Assembly: GCA_963704025.1 (NCBI GenBank) | Contig: CAVPGP010000002.1 | Coordinates: 558,001-622,000 of the forward strand | Origin: CAVPGP01 sp963704025 | GTDB lineage: Bacteria; Actinomycetota; Thermoleophilia; Gaiellales; Gaiellaceae | Direction: 5' to 3' | Length of the DNA: 64,000 bases | In this document: positions 1 through 7,520 of the stretch, piece by piece | Layout of the letters: each line of letters starts with the position of its first letter | How positions within the stretch are numbered: position 1 is the first letter of the stretch | Position numbers and translations under genes: made by a program | Notes under the pieces: model-generated | Told to the model about the DNA's origin: nothing | The model's input: only the letters and a program-made list of their open reading frames with translations | The model's database searches: none

Positions 1-609
1 CGGGACGAGATGGACGCCTTCGAGCACCATCGACCAACCCTCCTCCAAGGCGCGCTCGACGGCGGCGCGCACGCCGACGACGACGTTGCGCGTCTGGTCC
101 AGGAACCCGAGCAGGACGGGATCCCCCGTCTCCGAGTCGGCAACGGATGCGGCGGCGTCGAAGCTCGAGTAGTGGATCGAGGGCATGAACTCCTGCGAGA
201 AGAACGCCCGCATCGTCTGGCGGATGAAGTCCGTGGAGGTCAGGCGCGTGATCCCCAGCCGGTGCGCGACCTCGGTCGCGACCGTCGACTTGCCCGTGCC
301 CGTTGCGCCGCCGATCAGGATCACGATCGGCAGGTCGAGGTTCTGCAGCTCCTGCACGCGCTGGAGCCGGCTCACGGCCTGGTCGCCCTCGCCCTCGCCG
401 AGTACCTGGCGCGCCAGCTCGCGAACCCGATCGAGCTCGACGATGAAGGCGTTGCGCTCGGCCAGATCGAGCTCGATCCGGCGCGCCAGCTGGTACGCAC
501 GCTCGGCGGAGACTCCGGCCGCGATCAACGCACGCGCCATCAAGCCCTTCGAGTAGGGCAGCCCGTCCTGGCCGAGCGGGAGCGGCTCCCCGTGACGCCG
601 CTCAGACAA
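1..609 (-). CDS. 2-phosphoglycerate kinase (C-terminus beyond window)
   Basis: Reading the minus strand from a TTG at 609 gives 203 codons running off the window start. The N-terminal ~85 residues look like an ATP-cone-type region (segment MARALIAAGVSAERAYQLAR). A P-loop follows, GGATGTGKST, then a switch-like TSTDFIRQTMR segment. This order is that of archaeal 2-phosphoglycerate kinase, which makes 2,3-diphosphoglycerate from 2-phosphoglycerate. The TTG overlaps the stop of the upstream synthetase gene by 8 bases, so translational coupling is likely and the two products would act in sequence. Roughly the last third of the protein is not visible. Confidence 0.8.
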   Translation of the reverse strand, partial: MSERRHGEPLPLGQDGLPYSKGLMARALIAAGVSAERAYQLARRIELDLAERNAFIVELDRVRELARQVLGEGEGDQAVSRLQRVQELQNLDLPIVILIGGATGTGKSTVATEVAHRLGITRLTSTDFIRQTMRAFFSQEFMPSIHYSSFDAAASVADSETGDPVLLGFLDQTRNVVVGVRAAVERALEEGWSMVLEGVHLVP

Positions 610-1732
610 GGCCGAGCACCGCCTCGTCGAGGCCGTCCGCGACGACCTCGTTCTCCGCGAACACCACCCTCGCGCCACGCTCCTTCGCGTGTGCGGCAAC
701 GATGTCGATCGCCGCGGCCTTGATCTCCACGACGTACGTGTCCGCGTCCACGCGCTCCAGCTCCGCGCGCAAGGCGGCGCGGTCGGCCAGGCTCTGCGAG
801 GCATGGACGACGTCAGCCTCCAGATCGTCGGCCGGCGCACCGGTCGTGAAGACGGCGACGCGCCCCTCGAACGGTCCGGACGCGCGAAGGCGCAGCTCGC
901 CGGGGAAGACCGGGACGTCCTTCACGTCCGCGACGCGGCCGGGATCGCCGAACGCGACGACGAGGTCCGAGACGAGCACACGGTAGGCGTTCAGGTACCC
1001 GGTCGCGTCGCCGCGCGTGACCAGGATCCTCGCAGTCGTCTCGACGGGCGGGATCGCGGCGCCGCTGCCGTCGAAGACGACCACGTCGGGGTCCAGGTCG
1101 AGAGCCCGGGCGGCGCCGTCCGGGACGTTCGACGTGAAGACGGCGCCGGCAAGCCCGCCGCCGCAGCGCCGGCAACCGACCGTCGGCACTCCCGTCAGCG
1201 CGGCGATCTCGAGGTAGTCGGAGGCCGCGTGCTCGCCGCGGGACGCCACCTCGACGAGATCGTCCACGGTGGGGCTGGTGTACACCAGCCCCATCTTGGG
1301 GCCACCACGTCCCATTGCGACAGCCACGACGCGCCTGGTTTCCGCCAGCAGGCGAACCACGTGGCACGTCACCGCCGTCTTCCCGACCCGCTTGCCGGTG
1401 CCGATCACCGAGATCGAGGGCCGGGGGAAGGGCTCGAGCGCCGGCGGGTCGAAGCGGAAGTCCGCGCCCACGTAGGGCAGGCCGTCTGCCAGCGCACGGC
1501 TGGCCCAGCGCATGCGCTCGGCGGGCCCGAGCACCGGCTCGTCCGAGAGATCGACCACGAGCTCTGCGCCGTCGAACGATTCCACGAGCGGCACTCCGTA
1601 GTCATCGCCGCCGCGCAGCTTCTCCGTGCCGCCGACGAGCACTGCTCCGACGAAGTCATACGGAAGCTCGGCCAGTGCATCGCGCACGACAGGGGCGTAG
1701 TGCTCCCCGTCGATCAGCGCCACGGCCTTCAC
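602..1732 (-). CDS. cyclic 2,3-diphosphoglycerate synthetase
   Basis: A 376-residue protein from GTG 1732, chosen because the GTG overlaps the TGA of the upstream phosphoesterase (GTGA) and has GAGG just before it. It begins KAVALIDGEHYAPVVRDAL and carries a P-loop VIGTGKRVGKTAV near residue 130, typical of cyclic 2,3-diphosphoglycerate synthetase, which closes 2,3-DPG into its cyclic trianhydride using ATP. The next gene encodes the kinase for the preceding step, so the pair could make cyclic DPG, a compatible solute and phosphate store known from hyperthermophilic methanogens. Its role in a bacterium is an inference. Confidence 0.82.
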   Translation of the reverse strand: MKAVALIDGEHYAPVVRDALAELPYDFVGAVLVGGTEKLRGGDDYGVPLVESFDGAELVVDLSDEPVLGPAERMRWASRALADGLPYVGADFRFDPPALEPFPRPSISVIGTGKRVGKTAVTCHVVRLLAETRRVVAVAMGRGGPKMGLVYTSPTVDDLVEVASRGEHAASDYLEIAALTGVPTVGCRRCGGGLAGAVFTSNVPDGAARALDLDPDVVVFDGSGAAIPPVETTARILVTRGDATGYLNAYRVLVSDLVVAFGDPGRVADVKDVPVFPGELRLRASGPFEGRVAVFTTGAPADDLEADVVHASQSLADRAALRAELERVDADTYVVEIKAAAIDIVAAHAKERGARVVFAENEVVADGLDEAVLGLV

Positions 1733-2529
1733 CTCGTGGTGACCTCGCCCTCGATCCGCGCGGTGTACTTCTCGTAGGCGAGCGTGTCCATGTTGAACTG
1801 GATGATCTTCTCCTGGCCGTGGAAGGGGTAGCGGCGCCAGACGTCCACGTGCCTGCCCGAGATCTCGACGATGTTGTAACAGGGCCTTGTGTGACCACGA
1901 AGCCGCAGCGACGACACGGTGCCCGTGTTGATCACGAACAGATTCTCGAGCCGCCACGCGTACGGGACGTGCTTGTGACCCGAGAGCACGAGATTCACTC
2001 CGGCGCGCTGCAGGCACTCGATGGTGTCGCCTGCGTCGTAGATCACGTTGCGCTCGCGCCCGGTCCCGGGCACCGGGAGCAGGTGGTGGTGGCAGACGAA
2101 GACCCGTAGGTCGGCCTCCGGCTCGAACTGCTCCTCGATCCAGCTGTAGCGGCCCCGGCCGATCTGCCCGTGGTCGAGGTCGGGCTCGGTCGAGTCGACC
2201 GCGACCACGGTCACCGGGCCGACCCGGAGCACGGAGTTCCGGGCGCCGAACAGCTCCTCGAAATGGACGTAGCCGACGTTCCGCGAATCGTGGTTCCCCG
2301 GGATGACGACGAAGTTCGGACAGTCGATCCGGTCGAGGTATCCCTTCGCCTGCGCGTATTCCTCCTTGAACCCGAAGGTCGTCAGATCGCCCGAGCAGAC
2401 GACGATGTCGGGCTCGAGCTCGTTGATCTCCCCGACGGCGCGATCCAGCAGATCCGGCAGGAAATAGGGCCCGCCGCAGTGAAGATCGGACAAGTGCGCG
2501 ATCGTGAAGGGCGTTTCGCCGGCCCCCAT
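1729..2529 (-). CDS. calcineurin-like metallophosphoesterase
   Basis: A 266-residue soluble protein with the metallophosphatase motifs in order: HLSDLHCGG (about residue 13), CSGDLT, IPGNHDS, a VCHHHL segment and LSGHKHVP. These supply the Asp, Asn and His ligands of a two-metal site. It is the first gene of the minus-strand operon with cDPG synthetase and 2-phosphoglycerate kinase. A role in hydrolysing cyclic DPG or a related phosphate ester is a guess from context only; the fold also fits cAMP phosphodiesterases or general phosphoesterases. A TAGACT hexamer lies 8 bases upstream of its ATG. Confidence 0.85.
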   Translation of the reverse strand: MGAGETPFTIAHLSDLHCGGPYFLPDLLDRAVGEINELEPDIVVCSGDLTTFGFKEEYAQAKGYLDRIDCPNFVVIPGNHDSRNVGYVHFEELFGARNSVLRVGPVTVVAVDSTEPDLDHGQIGRGRYSWIEEQFEPEADLRVFVCHHHLLPVPGTGRERNVIYDAGDTIECLQRAGVNLVLSGHKHVPYAWRLENLFVINTGTVSSLRLRGHTRPCYNIVEISGRHVDVWRRYPFHGQEKIIQFNMDTLAYEKYTARIEGEVTTR

Positions 2530-2537
2530 ATGCGGGC

Positions 2538-2543
2538 AGTCTA
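2538..2543 (-). promoter_or_regulatory. -10 hexamer TAGACT for the phosphoesterase operon
   Basis: TAGACT on the minus strand, 8 bases before the ATG at 2529. With a usual start 6-8 bases after the hexamer, the transcript would begin at or next to the start codon. Confidence 0.5.
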
Positions 2544-2562
2544 CGGCATCCGAGCCTGTTGC

Positions 2563-2568
2563 TAAGGT
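2563..2568 (+). promoter_or_regulatory. -10 hexamer TAAGGT, leaderless layout
   Basis: TAAGGT followed by 7 bases and GTG 2576. The 37-base divergent gap leaves no room for a long leader or a Shine-Dalgarno, so this hexamer decided the start of the following gene. Confidence 0.5.
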
Positions 2569-2575
2569 GATTTCG

Positions 2576-2950
2576 GTGCCCTCAGAAATCCCGGATTTCC
2601 AGGCATATTGCGGGGACGAGCCGCCGCGTTTCGCGAACGAGGCAGAACTCGCGTGCGCGAAGATCCTCGACTACTACGGCATTCCCTGGCAGTACGAGCC
2701 GACCACCTTCGTGCTCGAGCGGGGCGAGGACGGCCGCGTGGTCGAGGCGTTCGCGCCCGACTTCTACCTCCCCGAGCAGGACCTCTACATCGAGATGACC
2801 GTGATGAAGCAGTCGCTCGTCACGCGCAAGAACCGGAAGCTCCGCAAGCTCCGCCGACTGTACCCTGAGGTCCGCGTGAAGCTCTTCTACCGCCGGGACA
2901 TCGAGCGGCTTGCCCGCCACTTCGGGCTCGGGCTCGACCTTGCCAGCTAA
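2576..2950 (+). CDS. conserved protein, PD-(D/E)xK nuclease-like
   Basis: A 124-residue protein whose central part reads FAPDFYLPEQDLYIEMT, then a basic segment (MKQSLVTRKNRKLRKLRRLYP) and KLFYRRDIERL. The PD followed some 11 residues later by IEMT inside two predicted strands resembles the PD-(D/E)xK nuclease fold, but the last catalytic Lys is replaced by Thr, so activity is uncertain. The start is GTG 2576 (GTG 2567 is possible) because TAAGGT lies 7 bases upstream. Its 3' end runs into a 15-bp tandem repeat, and hpt follows. The precise function is unknown. Confidence 0.6.
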   Translation: MPSEIPDFQAYCGDEPPRFANEAELACAKILDYYGIPWQYEPTTFVLERGEDGRVVEAFAPDFYLPEQDLYIEMTVMKQSLVTRKNRKLRKLRRLYPEVRVKLFYRRDIERLARHFGLGLDLAS

Positions 2951-3044
2951 CAGCGTGCCAGCTAACCGCGTGCCAGCTAACCGCGTGCGAGCTACCAGCG
3001 TGCCAGCTACCAGCGAGCCGGCGAACCGCGTGCCGGCGGGCGCC
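2940..3044 (+). repeat. 15-bp tandem repeat, six to seven copies
   Basis: Units start at 2940, 2955, 2970, 2985, 3000, 3015 and 3030; the consensus is GTGCCAGCTAACCGC, decaying at both ends. The first unit contains the TAA stop of the upstream gene. In the frame of hpt the array is open and would read Cys-Gln-Leu-Thr-Ala over and over. No start codon is seen in it, so translation is not indicated. Confidence 0.9.
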
Positions 3045-3087
3045 CGGCCCGAGCGCGACCATCGACCCTGACCCGCGCATCGGGGAG

Positions 3088-3612
3088 GTGTACCTCCCCG
3101 CCGACCAGATCGCCCGGCGCGTCCGCCAGCTCGGAGAGGAGATCGCCGCGGACTACGCCGGGCTCGAGCCGATCCTGGTCGGGCTGCTGAAGGCGAGCGT
3201 CCCGTTCACGTCCGACCTGTCGCGGGCGCTTCCGATCCTCCACCACCTCGACTTCATCGAGCTCGCCGGGTACGGCGGCGCGGAGACCGGCGGCCACCGG
3301 CAGGTGCGCTTCCTCAAGGATCTGGACGAGGAGATCGAAGACCGGCACGTCCTCATCGTCGAGGACGTGGTCGACACCGGCCTGACGCTCAACTTCCTCT
3401 CACGCACGTTCGCGCTTCGCGGGCCGTCCTCGCTTCACGCGGTCACGCTCTTCAACCGCCCGTACCGCCGCATCGTCGAAGACCTGCCGCTCCGCTACTT
3501 CGGGTTCACGATCCCCGACGAGTTCTTCGTCGGCTACGGATTCGACCTCGACGAGCGCTGGCGGAACCTCCCCGACCTGCATGTGGTGCGGTCGGTTGCA
3601 GACGAAGTTTAG
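3088..3612 (+). CDS. hpt: hypoxanthine phosphoribosyltransferase
   Basis: Purine salvage enzyme that joins hypoxanthine or guanine to PRPP. The PRPP-binding motif HVLIVEDVVDTGLTL lies near residue 87, and the N-terminal part (LPADQIARRVRQLGEEI, LVGLLKASVPF) matches the family. The start is uncertain: GTG 3088 is the first ATG/GTG/TTG in frame, but the family-like residues DPRIGEV continue upstream to about 3064 and GGGGAG lies too close to the GTG to serve it. A non-standard start near 3061 is possible. The stop codon lies inside the palindrome that precedes the metal transporter gene. Confidence 0.88.
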   Translation: MYLPADQIARRVRQLGEEIAADYAGLEPILVGLLKASVPFTSDLSRALPILHHLDFIELAGYGGAETGGHRQVRFLKDLDEEIEDRHVLIVEDVVDTGLTLNFLSRTFALRGPSSLHAVTLFNRPYRRIVEDLPLRYFGFTIPDEFFVGYGFDLDERWRNLPDLHVVRSVADEV

Positions 3613-3626
3613 CCATGGCTAAACTT
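3605..3626 (+). promoter_or_regulatory. 22-bp perfect palindrome, likely metalloregulator operator
   Basis: A perfect 22-bp inverted repeat with half-site AAGTTTAGCCA, centred between 3615 and 3616. It covers the hpt stop codon and the TAAACT hexamer of the transporter gene, so a bound protein would block that promoter. Size and AT-rich arms fit a DtxR/MntR- or Fur-family operator, and the downstream gene is an Nramp transporter. The regulator itself is not in the window. Confidence 0.75.
3620..3625 (+). promoter_or_regulatory. -10 hexamer TAAACT of the Nramp gene
   Basis: TAAACT lies inside the palindrome, with 6 bases between it and GTG 3632. This is the leaderless layout seen at many genes of the window. 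Confidence 0.55.
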
Positions 3627-3631
3627 TAGGC

Positions 3632-4948
3632 GTGATGACGACGCGGACAGAGACGCGGACTGAGGCGCGGCCAGAGGCACGTCCAGACGCCGCGCTCCCC
3701 GAGGGGCTGCGCACGGTCGACGAGGCGCTCCACCGGACCCGCTTCCGGCTGCTTCCCTTCCTCGGGCCTGCCTTCATCGCCTGCGTCGCGTACATGGACC
3801 CGGGCAACTTCGCCACGAACATCGCGGGCGGCTCGCAGTTCGGCTACATGCTCGTCTGGGTGATCGTCGCCTCGAGCCTGATGGCGATGCTGATCCAGAC
3901 ACTCTCGGCGAAGCTCGGCATCGCCACGGGACGGAATCTCCCCGAGGTCTGTCGCGAGCAGTGGTCACGGAGAACGTCCTTCCTGCTCTGGCTCCAGGCG
4001 GAGGCGATCGCGATGGCGACCGACCTCGCCGAGTTTCTCGGCGCGGCGATCGGCTTCCAGCTGCTCTTTGGTTGGGCATTGTTCCCGTCCGCCGTCGTCA
4101 CCGGGATCGCGTCGTTCGGCATCCTCGGCCTGCAGCGCTGGGGCTGGCGGCCGCTCGAGGCAGTGATCGCGGGCCTTGTGGGCGTGATCGGCGGCGCCTA
4201 CTTCGCCGAGCTCATCTTCGCGAACCCCGACCTGGGACAGGTCGCACACCACGCCGTCGTGCCGCAGTTCGAGGGCTCAGAGTCGGTCCTGCTCGCGGTC
4301 GGGATCCTCGGCGCAACCGTGATGCCGCATGTGATCTACCTGCACTCCGCCCTGACGCAGGACCGCATCGTGCCGGAGAGCGACGAGGACGCTCGAACGC
4401 TCTTCCGCTACACCCGCTTCGACGTGCTGATTGCGATGTCGATCGCCGGGCTGATCAACGTGTCGATGCTCGTCATGGCCGCGGCGACGTTCTACAAGAC
4501 CGGGCTGACGAACGTCAACTCGCTGGAGACGGCCCACCGGACGCTGGAGCCGATTCTCGGCAGCGCGTCGAGCACGCTGTTCGCTCTCGCGCTCTTGGCC
4601 TCGGGTCTCTCCAGTTCCGCCGTCGGCACCCTCGCCGGGCAGGTGGTCATGCAGGGCTTCGTGCGCCGGCGGATCCCGGTCTTCGTGCGCCGCACCGTGA
4701 CGATGTTGCCGGCCTTCGTCGTGATCGGGCTCGGGGTCGATCCGACCCGGACGCTCGTGATCAGCCAGGTCGTGCTCTCGTTCGGGATCCCGTTCGCGTT
4801 GGTCCCGCTCGTCATCTTCACCAGCCGGCGCGACATCATGGGCGGACTGGTGAACCGTCGGGTGACGACGGCCGCTGCAATCGTGATCGCCGCGGTGATC
4901 ATCTCGCTGAACGCCTTCCTGCTCGCCCAGACATTCGGCGTCGCGTAG
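3632..4948 (+). CDS. mntH: Nramp-family divalent metal transporter
   Basis: A 438-residue polytopic membrane protein with about 11 hydrophobic segments. It has both hallmark metal-site motifs of Nramp proteins: DPGN in AYMDPGNFATN (first membrane helix) and MPH in MPHVIYLHSAL (sixth helix). It would import Mn(II) or Fe(II) with protons. The ~25 N-terminal residues are a charged Thr/Arg/Glu repeat (RTETRTEARPEARP) before the first helix. It may start at GTG 3632 or ATG 3635. The 22-bp operator overlapping its promoter suggests repression when metal is plentiful. Confidence 0.92.
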   Translation: MMTTRTETRTEARPEARPDAALPEGLRTVDEALHRTRFRLLPFLGPAFIACVAYMDPGNFATNIAGGSQFGYMLVWVIVASSLMAMLIQTLSAKLGIATGRNLPEVCREQWSRRTSFLLWLQAEAIAMATDLAEFLGAAIGFQLLFGWALFPSAVVTGIASFGILGLQRWGWRPLEAVIAGLVGVIGGAYFAELIFANPDLGQVAHHAVVPQFEGSESVLLAVGILGATVMPHVIYLHSALTQDRIVPESDEDARTLFRYTRFDVLIAMSIAGLINVSMLVMAAATFYKTGLTNVNSLETAHRTLEPILGSASSTLFALALLASGLSSSAVGTLAGQVVMQGFVRRRIPVFVRRTVTMLPAFVVIGLGVDPTRTLVISQVVLSFGIPFALVPLVIFTSRRDIMGGLVNRRVTTAAAIVIAAVIISLNAFLLAQTFGVA

Positions 4949-4951
4949 CTC

Positions 4952-4967
4952 GAGGCCTTCGGGCCTC
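4952..4967. terminator. hairpin with TTCG loop between convergent genes
   Basis: GAGGCC-TTCG-GGCCTC, a 6-bp stem with a UUCG-type tetraloop just after the transporter stop and just before the stop of the convergent glycosylase-like gene. There is no T-run, so it is only a probable bidirectional terminator. Confidence 0.5.
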
Positions 4968-4975
4968 AGTTCTGG

Positions 4976-6094
4976 TCAGGTCACGAACTCGACGCTCCCG
5001 GCCGCCTCGTCGGGGGCGGCGAAGGCAAGCAGCCGCTCGCCCTCCTCGACCACCGCCTCGCGATCCGTCTTGCGAAGCCGGCCGAACGGCTCGATCCGGA
5101 GCGTCGCCGCCCCGCGCGTCCGCGCGAGCTTCCAGATCGCGGCGACGACGCCGTCGGCGAGCACCGTGGGCTTGCCGATCCCGATCCGCCTCTGGAGGTC
5201 GCCCACGAACAGGCGGGTGCGATCGGCGTGCCCCAGCAGAACGTTGTCGAAGTCCGGCAAAAACCTCGGCGGAGCGGGCGTGTCCGGATGCGGACGGGGC
5301 GCGTCCGGGAGGTCGAACAGCTCCCTGCCGCGCGCGTCGCGAAACGTCACCAGGCGCGGCCGGAGCCGTTCGACCACGTCGCCGAGACCCGGAAGGCCGC
5401 ACCAGGCTCGGACGTCCTGCTTCGCCGCTGGGCCGAACGCGCCGAGATAGCGAAGCACCAGCTCGTCGAGCGTTCCGCCGCCGTCCAGCGGACGCCGCAG
5501 CCAGGTCTCGGCCGTTGCGCAGACGGTCTGCCCGCTGCGGCCCCAGACGCCGCGTGGCGGGATCTGCACCAGCGGGACGGTATTTCGGATCAGATACGAG
5601 AGTGCCGCCGGGTCGTGCTCCGGCCAGCGCTCGGCCAGCAGCTTGCCGAGTTGCGAGAGCGTCCGCGGCTCCTCGTCGAGGATCCGCCGCCCCTCCGCCG
5701 CGACGGCGTCGGCGTCGACGCCCGCGAGGAGCCTGCCCCAGGCGCTGCCGAAGAGGCTCCGCTCGAGGAACGACGTGAAGAGCGGGCGCAGGCGCAGGCA
5801 GTCCCGCCCGCTGACGAGATGGATCGTCGAGCGCATCAGCGCCACACGCACCGCCCGGCGCCGAAGGATCGGCTTCGCGAGCTCCTCCGGGTCGAACGCC
5901 TCCAGGCGCGACCAGAGGCCGAAGTAGGGGTTGAGCGGCTCCTGCGCCTGCAGCCCGACGAGGTGCTCGACCGCCTCGAGCGCGGGTCGCGTGCTCCGCT
6001 CGAGCAGGTGCTGGCGCGCGAGCGTGGCCCGGTTGAGCGCCTTCGCGCTGAGAGCCGACTCCTTCTTCAGCTGGTCCGCCGCTCTCGTGCGCAC
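4976..6094 (-). CDS. AlkZ-like winged-helix DNA glycosylase (HTH_42)
   Basis: A 372-residue protein of the HTH_42 superfamily, which contains the AlkZ and AlkX (YcaQ) glycosylases that unhook interstrand crosslinks and excise alkylated bases. The segment VEHLVGLQAQEPLNPYFGLW carries the Q-x-Q catalytic signature at residues 49 and 51. Later segments (RSTIHLVS, LPDFDNVLLGHADRTR) also fit the family. The start at GTG 6094 was chosen because GAGGGG lies about 10 bases upstream and the homology begins within ~15 residues. Its substrate cannot be read from sequence. Confidence 0.72.
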   Translation of the reverse strand: MRTRAADQLKKESALSAKALNRATLARQHLLERSTRPALEAVEHLVGLQAQEPLNPYFGLWSRLEAFDPEELAKPILRRRAVRVALMRSTIHLVSGRDCLRLRPLFTSFLERSLFGSAWGRLLAGVDADAVAAEGRRILDEEPRTLSQLGKLLAERWPEHDPAALSYLIRNTVPLVQIPPRGVWGRSGQTVCATAETWLRRPLDGGGTLDELVLRYLGAFGPAAKQDVRAWCGLPGLGDVVERLRPRLVTFRDARGRELFDLPDAPRPHPDTPAPPRFLPDFDNVLLGHADRTRLFVGDLQRRIGIGKPTVLADGVVAAIWKLARTRGAATLRIEPFGRLRKTDREAVVEEGERLLAFAAPDEAAGSVEFVT

Positions 6095-6139
6095 TCGGTC
6101 GCTTGCCCCTCGTGCCGGGCTCCGCTTGCCACGAGGGAA

Positions 6140-6161
6140 TGCGCCGGCCTGGGCCGGCGCA
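6140..6161 (-). terminator. strong GC hairpin downstream of the M23 peptidase gene
   Basis: A TGCGCCGGCC arm and its complement flank a minimal loop, a nearly perfect 22-base palindrome 30 bases past the peptidase stop. No T-run follows, so intrinsic termination would be inefficient. It also lies just upstream of the glycosylase-like gene. Confidence 0.45.
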
Positions 6162-6191
6162 GCAAGCGTCCGGCTTGGACGCCAGCCAAAT

Positions 6192-7379
6192 CTAGAGGTA
6201 ACCCATAGGGTCGACGGCCGAGCCGTTGATCCGTACCTCGAAGTGGAGGTGCGGGCCCGTCGAGTGGCCGGTCGAGCCCACGTAGCCGACCGTGGATCCC
6301 TGACCCACGCTCTGGCCGCACGTGACGGCGATGGACGACTGGTGCGCGTAGGCCGTGGCGAGGCCGCCGCCGTGGTCGATGACGACGAGGTTGCCATAGC
6401 CCTCCATCCAGCCGCAGTAGATCACCGTCCCGGAGGCGGCAGCGTGGATCGGGGTGCCGGCGGCGACTCCGATGTCGATCCCCTCGTGCAACCGGCCCCA
6501 GCGCCAGCCGAACGGGCTCGTGACCGGCCCGGCGACGGGCCAGATCAGGCCGGCGGCCGACGGAGTGGTATCGCCCGGCGACGTCGTCGGCGAGCTCCTC
6601 TGCTGCGCCGCACGGATCTGCGCGGCGAGGTTTGCGCTCTGCACCTGCAGCGCGTCCATCTCGCCGGCCGCTGCGCGCTCCTCCGCGGAGAGGCTCGCCA
6701 GCGAGATCTTCTGGTCACGGCGGATGGTCGAGAGCCGGCCTTGCGCAGAGACGAGCTCGTCCCGAACCGAGCGCTGCTGGTCTGCCCGCGCGGAGATGAT
6801 GCGCGTCTCGGACTCGACGCTATCCTTCACCTTCCGCGTTCGCTGCTGCGCCTGCTGCATCTGCTGCTTCGACTCGCCGACCGCGCGCGCGATCCGCTTG
6901 TCGAGCGAGCCGATCTGCTTCAGGTAGTCGATCTGGTCGAGGAGGTCCTGGAAGTTGTCCGCCGCGAAGACCACGGCGAGCGTGTCGATGTCGTCGGTCT
7001 GGTAGATGTCGACGAGCCGCTGGTTGAGGCGCTCGACCGACGCCTTGTACTGGCGCTCGAGGAAGTGAAGCCGCTTCGTCTGCAGCCGGAACAGCTGCGT
7101 CAGCTTGTCCAGCCGCTCCTGGTGGAGTGCGAGGTCCGCCTCGAGGCTCTGCAGCCGCGTCGAGACGTCGCCCACCTCGTGCTCGAGCGTCCGGATCCGT
7201 GAGGTCACGTCTGCGATCTGGTTGCGGAGCCCGTCCTCGCGCTGCTGCGTGGCGTGGATGTGGTCGTGGAGCTGAGCGATCCGGTCGTCGACCGAGCGCT
7301 TGTGCCCCTGGATGTCCTCGCCTGCGGCGGGCGACGCCACCACGAGCGCGAGCAGCGGCAGCAACGCGAGGCGCTTCAT
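6192..7379 (-). CDS. secreted coiled-coil M23 (LytM) peptidase
   Basis: A 395-residue protein with an N-terminal signal peptide (MKRLALLPLLALVVASPAAG), about 220 residues of predicted coiled coil, a Ser/Thr/Pro linker and a C-terminal LytM domain. The zinc ligands are visible: HEGIDIG (His and Asp) and the HLHFEV pair near the end. The order matches EnvC/NlpD-type envelope proteins that cut peptidoglycan or activate amidases during cell division. It follows ccmI on the same strand, separated by the inverted-repeat element. Confidence 0.9.
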   Translation of the reverse strand: MKRLALLPLLALVVASPAAGEDIQGHKRSVDDRIAQLHDHIHATQQREDGLRNQIADVTSRIRTLEHEVGDVSTRLQSLEADLALHQERLDKLTQLFRLQTKRLHFLERQYKASVERLNQRLVDIYQTDDIDTLAVVFAADNFQDLLDQIDYLKQIGSLDKRIARAVGESKQQMQQAQQRTRKVKDSVESETRIISARADQQRSVRDELVSAQGRLSTIRRDQKISLASLSAEERAAAGEMDALQVQSANLAAQIRAAQQRSSPTTSPGDTTPSAAGLIWPVAGPVTSPFGWRWGRLHEGIDIGVAAGTPIHAAASGTVIYCGWMEGYGNLVVIDHGGGLATAYAHQSSIAVTCGQSVGQGSTVGYVGSTGHSTGPHLHFEVRINGSAVDPMGYL

Positions 7380-7417
7380 GGGCAGAGATTCGTCGGAGGG
7401 CCGGACGTCCCTGCAGT

Positions 7418-7520
7418 TAGAGGCCTGATGTGAAACTGAGGTGCGTGCGGGGATGGGCCAGACCGTGCCCTGTCTGGCACACCAGCCGTGCGTGCCGGAG
7501 TTTCACATCAAGCCTCTCTA
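7418..7520. mobile_element. short inverted-repeat (MITE-like) element, copy 1
   Basis: A 103-bp unit bounded by AGAGGCcTGATGTGAAACT and AGTTTCACATCAAGCCTCT, nearly perfect terminal inverted repeats. The inner arms (GGTGCGTGCGGGGATGGGCC; GTCTGGCACACCAGCCGTGC) match the copy at 63579-63744, which is in the opposite orientation and about 60 bp longer in the middle. It codes for nothing. Its right end supplies the TAG stop of ccmI. Confidence 0.85.

Noticed and set aside
2940..3044. CRISPR array
   Set aside because: The 15-bp units are directly abutting without spacers.
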